Source: Artocarpus heterophyllus (Eukaryota; Streptophyta; Magnoliopsida; Rosales; Moraceae). Taken from it: a DNA stretch of 64,000 nucleotides. Location: positions 28,686,459 to 28,750,458 of the forward strand of contig CM046331.1 in the NCBI GenBank assembly GCA_025403435.1. Direction: 5' to 3'. Below are positions 1 through 12,127 of this stretch, one piece after another. A model generated the notes under the pieces. That model ran no database searches. It saw only the letters and a program-made list of their open reading frames with translations, and was not told where the DNA came from. Each line of letters starts with the position of its first letter. Position 1 is the stretch's first letter. Both the position numbers and the translations under genes were made by a program.

Positions 1-124
1 CAAGTAAAAGTTATGTGATCATTTTTTTTTTAAGAGAAGAAATGAATCAATAATTAGACTAAACCTTCTAAGACCAACTAAGATGATATAGATTAAATTT
101 AGTCTTCATGATTTAATTATGTAC

Positions 125-583
125 CTCATTCAAAACTGGTTTCTTGTTATCTGCCGAATTATTTCCAGAAGACCCATCATCCACGCTTGATTTATCGCTG
201 CTAGTGTTCGTTGTAAGAAGACACAAGCCAGTCTACAAGAAGGGTGTAAAATGGAAAATAAATTTTAAATTCTGTGTGTATATGCACAAAATTAATCATG
301 AAAATCTTAGCTCAAAATTTATAGAGAAGTCTTGCAAATATTATCTATTGCGTACATTCACGTCAAGTTGCATATCTTGAAGCACCCCATGATCTCGTGC
401 AGTTTGATCTTGATCCTCATCCTCATCATGATCATCATCATCAACATGGCCTTGTGATGTTGCTTTGACCAGATCACCGGTTTTCTCAGCGAAAAAGTCC
501 AATTCTCCGACAACCCTTTTCCTGCTGTTGACGCCTCTGATCACCGGCGAACCGTGCTGATCTAAATCCCTTGTGGGGTCCAT
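125..583 (-). CDS. WRKY transcription factor, group IIb, 5' part (exons 1-2)
   Basis: Partial gene running off the left edge. Exon 1 is 356-583 (76 codons from ATG at 583) and exon 2 is 125-232 (36 codons). Exon 1 ends after LDVN with donor GTACGC; exon 2 starts after a CTTGTAG acceptor and ends at a GTACAT donor. Both introns are phase 0. The translation contains KRVVGELDFFAEK in exon 1, then a run of D/E/H residues, then MQLDVN joined to TGL.LLTTNTSSDKS.VDDG. These are the conserved N-terminal motifs and intron position of group IIb WRKYs (the AtWRKY6/31/42/47 type), nuclear W-box-binding regulators of stress and phosphate responses. The WRKY/zinc-finger domain is not in the window. The family match is confident; the exact orthologue is not decided. 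Confidence 0.85.
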
Positions 584-900
584 CTATATTAAAGATTTTG
601 GAAACTGGAACTGAAAGGAAGCTAAAGGTTAGCCCTCCCGTTATTACTTGTAGATTTAAAGAAAAAGAAACAGGTCATAGAAAAAAAAGAGAGAATAAAA
701 AGTAGTGAAGTTTTGAAGTCTTTTTTTGGCAATGGACTCGGCAACAAAAAGGGTTTGGACTAAGACCAACATTTATATATACACGAAATTATATCTGTGT
801 TCTTGGAGAATAAATATGGTTGAGATTGCAAGAGTAAGGTAAGGTGGTGCGTCAAGTCGCCACGTGGCACAACATCTCCAGGAGAGAGAAAGAGTCGTTA
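584..900 (-). promoter_or_regulatory. Promoter and 5' UTR of the WRKY gene
   Basis: Read on the minus strand, a TATA-like run (GTATATATAAA) lies at about 772-783, roughly 190 bases upstream of the ATG at 583, leaving a plausible 5' UTR of about 160 bases. A palindromic G-box (CACGTG) lies at 861-866, and a TTGAC core (the heart of a W-box) on the minus strand at 851-855. Both are common in stress-inducible and self-regulated WRKY promoters. Regulation is inferred from motifs only. Confidence 0.5.
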
Positions 901-1661
901 GAGAGAGAAGACTAGATCAAGAAAGTCTTCCGTCTCGACTGTTATCACAGTTTTTTTTTTTCCTTATTGTTATAATATTTTTGGTTCTGTGTAATTTAAT
1001 TTTTGCCACAAGAATGTGAAAATTGGTTAGAGGACTAAATTTCTTAACCACTAGATCATGAAGACTCACTAGTGTGTTTGTTCCAAGTTTGAAGCAGAGA
1101 TCAGATATATATGCTTTTGTAATAAAAAAAAACTCCATGGTATCTAATCACCACATGTTTTAACCCCTAAATAAAAATTCAATACTTTGTTTTACTTAAT
1201 TTTTTTTATTTTTGTTTTTTTGTTTATAATGCCAGCGTACGGTAATTCATAATGAGAAGTAGTCCACACTTATCCTCTTGATCTTCACAAGAAAGCATAA
1301 AGGAAAAAAATTAGAAGTAATGAAAGAAAATAAAGAAATATATATCTTGACAACAATCTTTAGTGTAACTAGCATATAAGATAATTATATTGTTTGAGAA
1401 AGTAAGAAATAGTTTTACATGGTCATAAGAAACACCACATAGGAACATCAGATTCAAGTAAAAACATTAAATGGTTTTGAAGAAATTGATACCAGAAATT
1501 TAATCATAAATTGAGATGATAAAAAAATTAAAAAATATCCTCTAAATAGTCTCTGTTCAGATTGTCATAGTTATATCCAATTTAGTCAATTTAACGTACT
1601 TTGTAATTTATTGTGATTTCGATTAGATTTAATAACCAGAAGAAATGTTACAACTAGTTGT

Positions 1662-1848
1662 CAGGGGCAGAACTAAAAAAAAAATTAGTTAGGAAGCACA
1701 ATAAAGGTATGATTGAACTAATAAGGTGAGGGACAAAATTGAGAGACGACATACAATTTTTTTTATATAGAATTTCATAAACAAATTTATAAAAAAAAAG
1801 TTTAAGAATGTAGCCACACACTTCCGTCCCTACATGGCTCTGGTTCTG
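1662..1848. mobile_element. MITE-like element, CAGGGGC family, copy 1
   Basis: A roughly 190-bp element opening with CAGGGGCAGAAC and closing with GGCTCTGGTTCTG, imperfect inverted ends. The interior (GATTGAACTAATAAGGTGAG, later a TTTAAGA..GTAGCC tail) is shared with copies at 6145-6390 and 17251-17462. No open reading frame. The ends resemble the CAGGGGCGGA class of plant MITEs, often assigned to hAT, but I see no clear target duplication. Confidence 0.6.
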
Positions 1849-1989
1849 TCATATACCTTTATGTTAAAAACATCTCATAAATTTTACTTCAAAATGCATC
1901 GAATAATATAAAATACATTATAAGTTTATAACTAGGTTTGGTTGATTGTCCATGGTATTTCCTAAACCAAGATTTTTGCTTATAATAGC

Positions 1990-2730
1990 TGTTGATGCTT
2001 GAGTTCAGCACAACACCGCGTGCGGGGACACACGGTGGTCAGGTTCCCTGTTCTGCCTGGCTCGGCCTAGTCTGATCGGATATGCAAGAGGAGAGAAGGC
2101 CTCGGAGTAAGGGGACACCGGTTTGGTGTCTGCCAAGGACACTCCGACGCTCAAGTCATTGTTATGACCGGAAAAAGCTAAGGGAGAGGCAGAATAGGCA
2201 AGGAAAGAATGCTCGTACCTTTGTGGTGGAGTTGATGCTCCTATTTATAGAGTTTAGATTGGATCCGGGTATGGACCGGTAAAGCCCGTAACCCAGGTGT
2301 CCAGCAACAGGTGTCACGATCTCCGGAGAAGGAGGATTGCCCAACGAAGGGTTGAGATGGTGCCACTGGTAGCCTTTGGGTAAGTCGAACAGATCCTGCT
2401 CGGTCGGGTCCTGGTCGGATAGATCCTATCCTAGTCGGACGGGTCCCTCGTTGGACGGGTCCCTAGTCAGAAATGTCTCTGATCGAACAGATCCTGTCCT
2501 GGTCGGACGGATCACTGGTTGGACAGACCCTAGTCGGACAGATCCCTGGTCGGACAGATCCCTGGTCGGGTAGATCCTGTCCTGGTCTGACAGGTCCTTG
2601 GTCGGGGCAGATCTTGTTCTGGTCAGACAGGTCCTGTCTTGGTCGGATTGGACATTTCAACCAACCTGTTCGGGGTGCTCAGTTTTAAGAGGGTATGAAC
2701 TTTTTCTCATCATGAAGATTTCCCTCAACA
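1990..2730 (-). repeat. 3' LTR of the TRIM/LARD-like element
   Basis: 741-bp terminal repeat, the 3' LTR because the element is read on the minus strand. It carries CTATAAATAG and an inner block of short degenerate units (TGGTCGGACAGATCC and variants, about 2380-2640). It aligns with the other LTR along its whole length with many substitutions, so the insertion is old. Confidence 0.8.
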
Positions 2731-3482
2731 GTAGCCCCCTAAGACTTTGGTGGTGGAGGTCATCAGCATCGAAGTCTTGATGTGGTTGTGAAATATTTTT
2801 TATGAGCATATCCTGCCGGGACTCTTCGTCTTGGACCTGGTAGGCCGTAGCCTGGACCTGGCCTCTTTGGTCAGCTGTAACCTTCTCGGACCTGGTCAGA
2901 CTCTTCGTCTTGGACCTTGGGTCTCGGTCGTAGCCTGGTTGGACTCTTCGTCTTGGACGTGGTCGGCCGTAATCTTCTCGGACCTGGTCAGACTCTTCGT
3001 CCTGGACCTAGGGTCTCGGTCGTAGCCTGGTTGGACTCTTCGTCCTGGACCTGGTCGGCCGTAGCCTGGACCTGGTCGGTCATAGCCTGGACCTGGCCTC
3101 TCTGGTCGGCCATAGCCTTCTCGGACCTGGTCGAACTCTTCGTCCTGGACCTTAGGTCTCGGTCGTAGCCTAGTTGGACTCTTCGTCTCAGACCTGGTCA
3201 GCCGTAGCCTAGACCTGGCCTCTCTGGTCCGCCGTAAACTTCTCGGACCTAGTCGGACTCTTCATCCTGGACCTTGGGTCTCGATCGTAGCCTGGTTGGA
3301 CTTTTCGTCCTGGACCTGGTCGGCCGTAGCTTGGACCTGGCCTCTCTGGTCGACCGTAACCTTCTCGGACCTGGTCAGACTCTTCGTCCTAGACCTTGGG
3401 CCTCGGTCGGTCATCCAGGGAATGTCTGGGGGGAAGAGCTAAGGCTGCTGGAAAGACGCGGGGCCCTCATTCTAGCGCCAAA
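2731..3482. repeat. Internal tandem-repeat array of the TRIM/LARD-like element
   Basis: Built of alternating segments of the kind ACTCTTCGTCCTGGACC, GGTCTCGGTCGTAGCC and GGTCGGCCGTAGCC. About ten copies of the TCTTCGTC unit are visible; the compound unit is about 92 bp and longer where a CTTCTCGGACCTGGTC segment is added. Open frames exist on both strands, but they translate to low-complexity repeats without a recognisable domain. I treat the region as non-coding. Confidence 0.7.
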
Positions 3483-4196
3483 TGTTAATGCCTAAGTTCG
3501 GCACAACACCACATGCAGGGTCGCATGGTGGTCGGGTTCCTTGTTCTGCCTCCTGTTTTGCCTAGCTGGGCCTAGTTTGGTCGGATCTGCAAGAGGAGAA
3601 AAGGCCTCGAAGCAAGGGGACACTGGTTTGGCGTCTGCCAAGGACACTCCGACGCTCAAGTCAGTGTTCTGACCGGGAAGAGCTAAGGGAGAGGCAGAGT
3701 AGGCAAGAGAAGAATGCTCGTACCTTTGTGGTGGAGTTGATACTCCTATTTATAGAGTTTAGCTTAGATCCGGGTATGGACCGATTTGACCCGTAACCCA
3801 GGTGTCCAGCGACATGTGTCACGATCTTCGAAGAAGGAGGATTGCCTAACAAAGGATTGAGATGGTGCCATGTGGTGGTCTTTGGGTAAGTCAGACAGAT
3901 CCTGCTCGGACGGGTCCTGGTCGGATAGATCATGTCCTAGTCGAACGGGTCCTTGGTTAGACAGGTCTTTGGTCAGACAAATCCTGTCCTGGTCGGGCAG
4001 ATCTTGTCCTGGTCGGACAGGTCCCTAGTCGGGTAGATCCTGGTCGGACAGATCCCTGGTCGGGGTAGATCCTGTCTTGGTCGGACAGGTCCTATCCTGG
4101 TCAGATTGGACATTTCAACTAACCTGTTCGAGGTGCTCGGTTTTAAGAGGGTATGAACTTTAGTCGGTTTTCTCATCATGAAGATTTTTCTCAACA
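3483..4196 (-). repeat. 5' LTR of the TRIM/LARD-like element
   Basis: 714-bp terminal repeat, TGTT...CAACA. It begins with the same TAAGTTCGGCACAACACC block as its partner, has CTATAAATAG near 3749 on the minus strand, and ends with the same TTCTCATCATGAAGATTT segment. The adjoining primer-binding site defines it as the 5' LTR. Confidence 0.8.
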
Positions 4197-4201
4197 ATAG
4201 C

Positions 4202-6144
4202 TAAAATCATCATATTGCAATGATTATTCACATGCAAACTTTTCTTCATTTTTACCAAAATTCCATGAGGAGGAGGAGGAGGAGGAGGAGAGAGGGAGAG
4301 TGATTCAGAAAAGAGAGTTTGACCGGTTCCACGAATGCATCTCCCCGATTGGCCCGGCGCATTACATGTGAAGGGCAAAGGAAGCAGAGTCAATGACATT
4401 GACGGCTGGCCTCCCCTCACGACTACTCTTGTGGGCTCCACTTGTTGTTTCTAAGACCACAGCCTTTTTCTTTTTCTTTTTTCTGCCTCTTGAATATTCT
4501 TAATCACAACTTAACTAATCAGAAAGAATATTATATTATATAATCTCTCATTTTCTTTCTCTTCTAACTTTCTTCATCGTTTTCCTAGTATTGATTATCA
4601 TTTTTGATGCTACATATGCGTTTATTGTTATCATTCTTATTTAGCACCTTTGGTTATTTTTTATAACCATCTTCAAACCAAATTTTAATACTTCTACTGT
4701 ATTTGACATAAAAAAAAAGTCAAAAAAGACATATTCCATATATTATCTTCCTTTGGGCTTGAATTTATAACGGTGTTTCAAATTTTATACCTAGTTCATT
4801 ATGTTTTGAAAGATGTAAAAGTACAATTTTAGTATTAAAATAATTTTTATCTGTCAATGTTACACTAATTAAATTTAAAAATAAATAAATAAATTGATAG
4901 CAATTAAATCCCAAATTTTGGCATAAGATATTTGATGCCAAGTTTTTCATCTAATATAGCGTATATCAAATTTAGTACTAAAAATAGTATCGTATCGGAG
5001 AGTGTCTTTCTTACTCAAATACTTAAAATTTAAATTTGATATTACACTCAAAATGCTTTAAGTTAAACAAACTAATCGTAGTATTTCTATCAATTAATTT
5101 GATTCATTCAATGCTATAAAATTATTAGTATGGAAGTAGTTTAGATAATCATACGTAAAAAAGAAGTATAGAATTTTACGTCTTCTTTTACTTTAATTTG
5201 CGAGGTATTTCAGTTCTAACATTATGGCAAGGTATAGAGTTTGAATCCCTATCCCAACTTTAATACATATAAATTTATATATAATAAATATATACACACC
5301 ATGCCATCAAATAAACAAAGACACACAATGCCATCAAATAAATAAAGACTTATACTTTATTACTATAATTAGATTGGCAACTGTAAATACAGCCATTGAA
5401 AATTTGTATATATATAGATTGACATGTTCACTTTTCAATCCAAAATAAAAAGAAGAAAAGGAGAAGATGTATACCACTATGAGGTTTCTTGATCCATAAA
5501 AGCGTTTTAGTCAATACTTATTAGTTTGCAAGATATTTTTACATAATCCATGCTATAATAATATCATGACTAGATATTTATAACAGTTACGTGCCAAACT
5601 TTTTCTTTTAATTTTCCTTGTATACGTGATATCATATGAAGTGTATTAAATAACCGTGTTTAATTCGATTGGCTAAATATTACTTCTGTTTCACTCTCTC
5701 TCTCTCTCTCTCTCTCTCTGATGTATTCATTACCATATCCGGTTGACAATTAGTATGAAAACATAACATCGTCTTTATCAAGGTCAAAAACTACAAAAAG
5801 GACTAAACTTGTGCTCACATTATATCTTATCTTATAGTCACGATCTTGATATTTTATTTTCACTTTTCTATCTTTGGAGTGCCCATTATTAAAATGTTCA
5901 ATATATTATCACGGAAAGTAAAATATATGCATGAAAGCTTTATTCCATCTTCCTAACATTATCATGTCGTTTCTGTGCACTTTGAGGATATCCATTTGAA
6001 ACCCATGACAAAGTAAAAGCTACAATTCTTAGACTTGACTCTTGAGCTGTAAATTCACAAAACCAGAATGTGTACACACGCTACCATTAACGCAATGTTT
6101 TACTTTGAAAAATGTATATTACAAGAGAAATGTTAGCATATAAG
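4202..6144. other. Intergenic, no gene recognised
   Basis: AT-rich DNA. It holds a (GGA)n run at about 4267-4290 and a (CT)n run at 5693-5719. An open frame on the minus strand around 4160-4441 crosses into the LTR and has no recognisable domain. Confidence 0.6.
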
Positions 6145-6390
6145 CAATAACGGAGTTAGAAAAATTAGTGAGAAGGGACGGAGGTGTGACTATGACTGAA
6201 CTAATAAGGCAAAGAGCGAAATTGATTTCAGAAGAGCTAGCGAAATACAATTTTAAGGAGAGCCAAATGTAATTTTAGGAGGTAGACAAGGCAAAATATA
6301 ATTTTCATAAAATTTTATATACAAAGTTATAAAAAAAAGTTCAAGGGTAGAACAGGTGCCCACCTATCACTATGTGGCTCTGCCGCTACA
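6145..6390. mobile_element. MITE-like element, CAGGGGC family, copy 2
   Basis: Diverged relative of 1662-1848: AACGGAGTTAG at one end, then GAACTAATAAGGCAAAGAGCG, ending in GTGGCTCTGCCGCTAC. Gene-free. Boundaries are approximate because the left end has decayed. Confidence 0.5.
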
Positions 6391-6788
6391 TGTAGAGTCT
6401 ATTTGGAGAACATAATTCAAACCAAAGATTTGAACTTAAAATACTGTAACAATATTTCAAACTTTGTAAGGAAAAAAAATGTAAGAAGATTGATTTGAAC
6501 TAAAATATTTTAATTGGAACCATGTTTCAAACTGAACTCTAAGATGGCACATATGACCTAATGATGTAGCTCTCATGATGTTTACAAGATCAAAAATATC
6601 AAGCTGTTAATTACTAGCTAAAATTGCATTGTGCTCTTCTTTTTCAAAGCATTGATTTGATCTAGCCTCATTTTAGGTCATAAATAGGAGATATATTAAT
6701 GGATGAACAGTGGACACAAAGTGTACAATTAGGTTGACTTAATTGGGTAATTTTGAGTCACATTCATGGCGCCAATATTTATGCTGGT

Positions 6789-6858
<70 letters not shown>

Positions 6859-8590
6859 TGTACGAGTATTCTTGCGAGTGCTATAACGTAGTTAAAATGT
6901 GCTCGAATTTTCTTATGTTAATTGCTATCCCTCTTTCAGAAGGAAAAAAAAAATGTGCGCGTGTGTGTTTAGTGCTTTTAAATATTACTTATTCTTTTGC
7001 TCTCTTTTTGTCTCTCTAAGAGTAATCTTAGGTCATTGATTGGCCAAGTTTGGTTAAAAGTCATACATATATATATGTATATATTTGTATATACATATAT
7101 GTGGTGGGCTGATATAATTTCTTCACATATATGCTCCTAAATTTAGTCTCATAAGGAATATTGTGCATTTCGTACATCCAGATGTAAATTTTATATTGCC
7201 AATCGACAAGTATATTCAACTTTAATTAGGAAATAGCTGGTATCATACATCCATTTCTTAGTTAGTGGATTTTAATAATAATTCCTTATAAATGAATCAC
7301 TCTTTTAAGGCATTTGGATCGTCGAGTCAAAAACAATATAATAAAAACCTTTCAGACTAGAAATTTTTTGATTTAAATAAGTAAGCCAAACACCATATGT
7401 AGGACTACACAATCAATCCTCTTAAGATTTATAAATATTAGAATATATATTTTTCAAGATCTACCTATTTAAGCCTTTACAAAATGAGGAATTAATTCCG
7501 TTAGAAGGGGAGAACTTATCCCACGCCTTCTATATCTATACAAGTCAAATTACCTCCCCTAAAAATAGAAACTAACTAACTTGTTTACTAAATACAAGTA
7601 TACTTTATTTTAATGATTTACGTATCACATAGGTGCACTTTCGTAATCACATTTATTTTATCCCAATTTCTTGTATTCTATATAATAAGAATTTAAATTT
7701 CCCTTGTATCTTAATTTTGAATAGATAAGCAAATAAATTAATTAATTTTGAAACTTAAATTTGTGGAATTTAATTTTTTTTCTTGAAGCTTATTTTTTTT
7801 TTAAAATTTCTAATTAGTAAACACGCCCTAAACGTTAATGAAATTAGGTTCTAGTTGACGTAAAAGCCTTTGCCTTGTGCTAGTGAAAGAAAGTAGAATG
7901 TAGAATTATACAAGCATATGGTTGTTACTTTAATCGTTTTTGAGATCTTGTGGATTTGTCACGTATATGCCAAATTTAATATAGTATATGACTAATAATA
8001 TTGATCAGTTTGAGTTTAAACTCTTCTTCTTCTTTTTTTTTTAATTTAGCTTAAATCTAACAATATAGTATATAACGATACCCTTTTGCATTGAACTTTT
8101 GATGCTTAAAGGGAATACATGTTGCATAAATTTGGTGTAGCTTGAAATTACTAAGGTGTTTAACAAGGTAGTTAAAACTGTTGATTAGAATTTTTTTACT
8201 GCAACGTATAAAAGCTTTACACTGTAGTGATTTTTTTTATTGTTATTGTAACACGTGAGAGTTTTATATTGTTTATAACTGAAAAAATGATCCGGACTAT
8301 CACGTACCAAGCACACTTATTGTTAATTATACATATTCAAAGAAAAAGGAATAATATGTAATATAATGTATTCTAATCTAAGTAGTTCATAAATCGATTT
8401 AAACTTAGAGTTGAGAATATGCCTTTCAAAAAAAAAATAAATACAATAACCTGTACAACTTAGCGTGCTTATTTGACACGGATCACTGACAGAAAAAAAA
8501 AGAAGAAAAAAAAAAGCAAGCCTTGGTGATGTTACATGCATGCATCACCCGAGGTCGAGCATTCACTATATAAATATATATATATATATT
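6391..8590. other. Intergenic; (TA)n microsatellites and a MITE-like remnant
   Basis: A 63-bp pure TA run lies at 6792-6854, a shorter alternating tract near 7063-7102, and a TA run near 8570-8590. At about 8155-8285 is a remnant carrying AAAGCTTTACACTGTAGTG and a CACGTGAGAGTTTTA block, matching the MITE family seen at 33792, 41038 and 42184. No coding region supported. Confidence 0.55.
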
Positions 8591-8591
8591 T

Positions 8592-8867
8592 ATACACACG
8601 CGCGCACACACATACATATGTATATACAGTACTAATTAAGCATATTAATTTACCTCAGGTTTTTATAAAAGAAGAATTCCGTCTTCTGCTAATTTAGAAT
8701 TCGTCAGGTTCTGATGATGATGATATACACGCATGCGCACACACACATATATATGTATATACAGTACTAATTAAGCATATTAATTTATCTCAGCTTTTTA
8801 TAAAAGAAGAATTCCGCCTTCTGCTAATTTAGAATTCGTCAGGTTCTAATGATGATGATGGTGATGA
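8592..8867 (+). repeat. Tandem duplication, about 133-bp unit
   Basis: Two adjacent copies of a segment running from a CACACACATA..GTATATACAG start through AGAAGAATTCCG and GAATTCGTCAGGTTCT to a GATGATGATG end (about 8592-8723 and 8724-8867). They differ at only a few positions, so the duplication is fairly recent. Likely replication slippage between the CA/TA-rich ends. Confidence 0.8.
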
Positions 8868-10607
8868 TGTACTACACGCGCATATATGATTTTATTGGGA
8901 GAATTTAACGAAAGGGTAAAAAAAATCTGAGAAAATGATTTTTTTTATATAAAAAATATTTTTTTAAGTAGATAAATTGTCTTAATTTTTTTAAAAAAAA
9001 TATAAAAATAATTGTAACGAGAAAAAAAATCTCAACAGGGTAAAAAAACTAAAATAATTTTTATGTCAAAAAATTATAAAAAAAATTATTTACCTAAAAT
9101 CATTTTTTTTAAAGTTATTTTTTTAAAATCCCGGATTTTATTAGATTTCAAAACAATTAAAAAAATCATATGCATATGCTAATTAATGTGATTGGACACT
9201 TTGTTGTATATGTTTCTTCTATCTCGAGGCTTTTTTAAGACTTTGACAAAGTCAAAACATGGACAAGCTCTTTTTCATATTTAGCAGTTCTCTCTAAAGA
9301 AATTAAATACAACAACCAAATTCAACTACATTTTTCTTGTCGGCCACTAGAACTGCATAATATAACATTAATAAAAAACTATTATTTCATTGTCAAGGAG
9401 TTGATACTTTGACTAATTTTATCATTTTCGTCATCCAAACCTTTTTTTCCTCAGCAAGCAACCTTGCTTGCTAACCCAAAAAAAAAAAAAAAAATCCACG
9501 AGACCGTGTTGACATACTATATTTTCCAATTAAATTGCAACTTCTATACCGGTATGTATACATATTATATATAATGTATATAATGATTGAATAAGGGTTC
9601 ATATGGTACCGAAGAAGGAAGGATAATATGGGAAGTCTACAAATAAAATTTGAGTTGAAGCTTGGTGTGGAATTGATTTTAATCTCTCTTGATGAGTAAC
9701 GAGTTGTTGGTCTCTTCAGTTCATTTAAGAAAAAAAAAAAAAACTCTAAAAAAATGGATAATATGGGAAGTATTTGGTTAGGAGCTAGCGTATAGAGAGG
9801 AGTAACTAAATTAGTTAGATCTCTAAACGAAGTTATGAGATAATTAAGGGGAATACCACTAATTTTTTATGTAGATTGAATTATGCCACAACTAAAAAAA
9901 CTCTTATTATTTTTGCCACAATGGTAAAAAAAAAAAAAGAGTGATTGTATGGACCGAAATACCCCAAATTAGTTTAAAGTTTGTTTTCAATTTTACTATC
10001 TAATGCATGAAATAGTATTATGTCTTAAGGAAAGGGGTAAGTTGGAAAATACACTAAATAAATTGATGTGACAATGTGACATTTTTTTAAATAGTTTTTT
10101 TGTCGTGGTAAATTTCAATCCAAGTTTCCTATTTGTCGCAAATGTCAAAAAGTTCCTTGAAGTTATGTGTTAACGAAGAGTCTCTCTCTATATATATGTG
10201 TGTGTATCATGCACAACCTTCCAAATTCAAACCCCGTCTTATCTTACCCTATGTCATTTATAGGGTACTTGGGAACCTTGTTTTGAACCAGTTGGTTAAA
10301 CTATTTAGTTTAAAATAACAAAGCAATTGAGAGCTTTAAGTTATAGTTTATTTTTGCTTTACATTGTAGCAATAAAGAGCTTCATGCTATTTGAGCTCAA
10401 ACCAATTAGTTTAAACTAATTCTTTAAATACATGCTTAAGTGATTATTGATAATTTTTGAAGACCTTGCTAGCAATGAAGTCAAAAATTTATTATGAAAA
10501 GGACAAAAGTCTTACATAAAAGAAAACAAAAAAAAATGTCAAGACCTTTTAGCTCGTTACAAAACTATCTATACAAGATAGTTTAAAAGCAGTGACAAGA
10601 ATAACCA
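8868..10607. other. Intergenic, very AT-rich; no gene seen
   Basis: Poly(A)/poly(T)-rich stretch (8900-9140 is almost only A and T), then ordinary AT-rich spacer. A possible MITE remnant with paired GAGAGCTTTAAG and AAGAGCTTCATGC segments lies near 10262-10450. The short open frames here carry no domain. Confidence 0.5.
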
Positions 10608-10610
10608 CTT

Positions 10611-10790
10611 CCATGATGGTAGCTTAGTGGCAAATATTGGGCTTACTCATGAATAGTTTGATGGACGGGAGGTTTCAAGTTTAAGTCGTTTGGAAATAAC
10701 TTGAGATTATATTATCGACTCAATGTTCATTAGTCCTTAATGGACTTTGTCTACTGCGTGGGGGGCTCCTATGATCATATCCTTAAAGAT
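10611..10790 (+). mobile_element. tRNA-derived SINE-like element
   Basis: An A-box-like TAGCTTAGTGGC at about 10620 is followed, about 50 bases on, by a B-box-like GGTTTCAAGTTTAAGTC. These are the two internal RNA polymerase III promoter elements at the usual spacing. The body then reads TTGAGATTATATTATCGACTC and ends near a TGGGGGGCTCC block. It has no folded tRNA and no ORF. Ends and target duplication are not clear, so this is a candidate only. Confidence 0.4.
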
Positions 10791-12127
10791 AGTTTAAATA
10801 ATCAATCAGAGTTTTGCTTATAGCTTGTGGATTAATTAGTGCCTTTTTGGTTTATAGGTTTAAACGAAAAATTTAAACGAAAATTTAATATTTTTACTAG
10901 AAAAAATACTATAAAAAATTATTCGAATTATAGTTTGAACCTATCAAATGGAATATAAATCATGAAAAGTAAGACAATTATATATTGTTTTCTTTGATAA
11001 TAAAGAAAATAAATAAGATTGGTGTGTGTAGTTTCCTTCATAAATTAATACACAATATTGGTCGATGGCACTCTAGCATTTTGGCGGTGCCTATATTTTG
11101 TCCTAATTTGACTATCAAAGTCAAGGACTCTTACAAAAAGAATAAACAAAGTGCTTAGTATGCGATTAATATGACCAAATACAATTGTTCAAGAGAGATC
11201 AACAAAATGAGAACAGTAGTTTTTTCCCCCAAGTCCTCTAGATAGTCAAAGGACGTATTCCTCATTTTGAGGAGTCCCACCATTATTTTCAAGACATCTA
11301 CAAAAGGTTTTAGAAAAGAGAGCTTATCACACAATTCAAACATATTTCTTCAATAAGTTTTATGACGAAGAAAATAATTTTTTTTTACCATTAAAACATG
11401 ACTATTTTAACTGTCAGATTAATTTTTAAACAGTCTGATGTGTCATGCGTTATAAATTTTTAGTATAGAGCATCATACTCTACCGATAAAGAAAAATTGC
11501 CTCCTCCGCCATAAGATTTCCTCTCTTTTTTTTCACTTCAAAGTTTTTCTTCTTCACCAACCATATTTTCAACACAAATAACTGGCGTTGTCTTGTTGAT
11601 CATATCACCCACTAAAAATACCTTACTCCTTTGTCTTATTCTTGCAATTTCAACGTTAATTACTGTTGATCCTTCATCATTTCCCCCACGTTCGTATAGT
11701 ACCATAATTCCAACGTGGCAAAACTGTGAAATTAGTCCAAAGATGTCGGCGATGGCGACGGTAAAATTAAATAACCAGTCAAATTATGGCATTTATAAAG
11801 GTTTTGAACACGGCTTTTTGGCTCATATATATTTTGCTTATTAGTAAAAATTAGAATTAAACTAGCAGCAATTGTATATATATGATTTATCCTTTGTATA
11901 GCATAACCGTTCGAACTCTCTAACTCAAACCATCAATAAAATGATGTAAAAAAAAAAAAAATTACAGTGTTTAAACCAAAAACAGTTCAAAACATTAGTT
12001 GAAACTCTTCTCCGAAACACCCCATTTATTACCCACGACAACATACACGTAGAGTACTAATGAAGAAATTTCTGTTAGGAAGGGCTAATGACTGGACTAG
12101 TATTAAATAATGTATCAAAGTATCAAT

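Larger units (their letters stand above)
1985..4201 (-). mobile_element. Non-autonomous LTR retrotransposon (TRIM/LARD-like), complete
   Basis: Two diverged direct repeats, 1990-2730 and 3483-4196, both start TGTT and end CAACA and are flanked by a perfect 5-bp duplication ATAGC (1985-1989 and 4197-4201). On the minus strand the region just inside the right LTR reads TGGCGCTAGAATGAGGGCC (3462-3480), a typical plant Ty3/gypsy primer-binding site. Just inside the left LTR is CTTAGGGGGCTAC (2731-2743), a polypurine tract. CTATAAATAG lies in each LTR in the same orientation (about 2246 and 3749). The element is therefore minus-oriented. The interior, about 750 bp, encodes no gag or pol, so it would depend on proteins from a full-length relative, probably Tat/Ogre-like to judge from the primer and polypurine sequences. 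Confidence 0.85.

Noticed and set aside
2376..3495. Several 60-90 codon open frames in the repeat region
   Set aside because: They translate the tandem repeats of a non-coding LTR element.
11593..11844. 83-codon frame with a hydrophobic N-terminus resembling a secreted peptide
   Set aside because: It begins with TTG, not ATG, and nothing else supports a gene.
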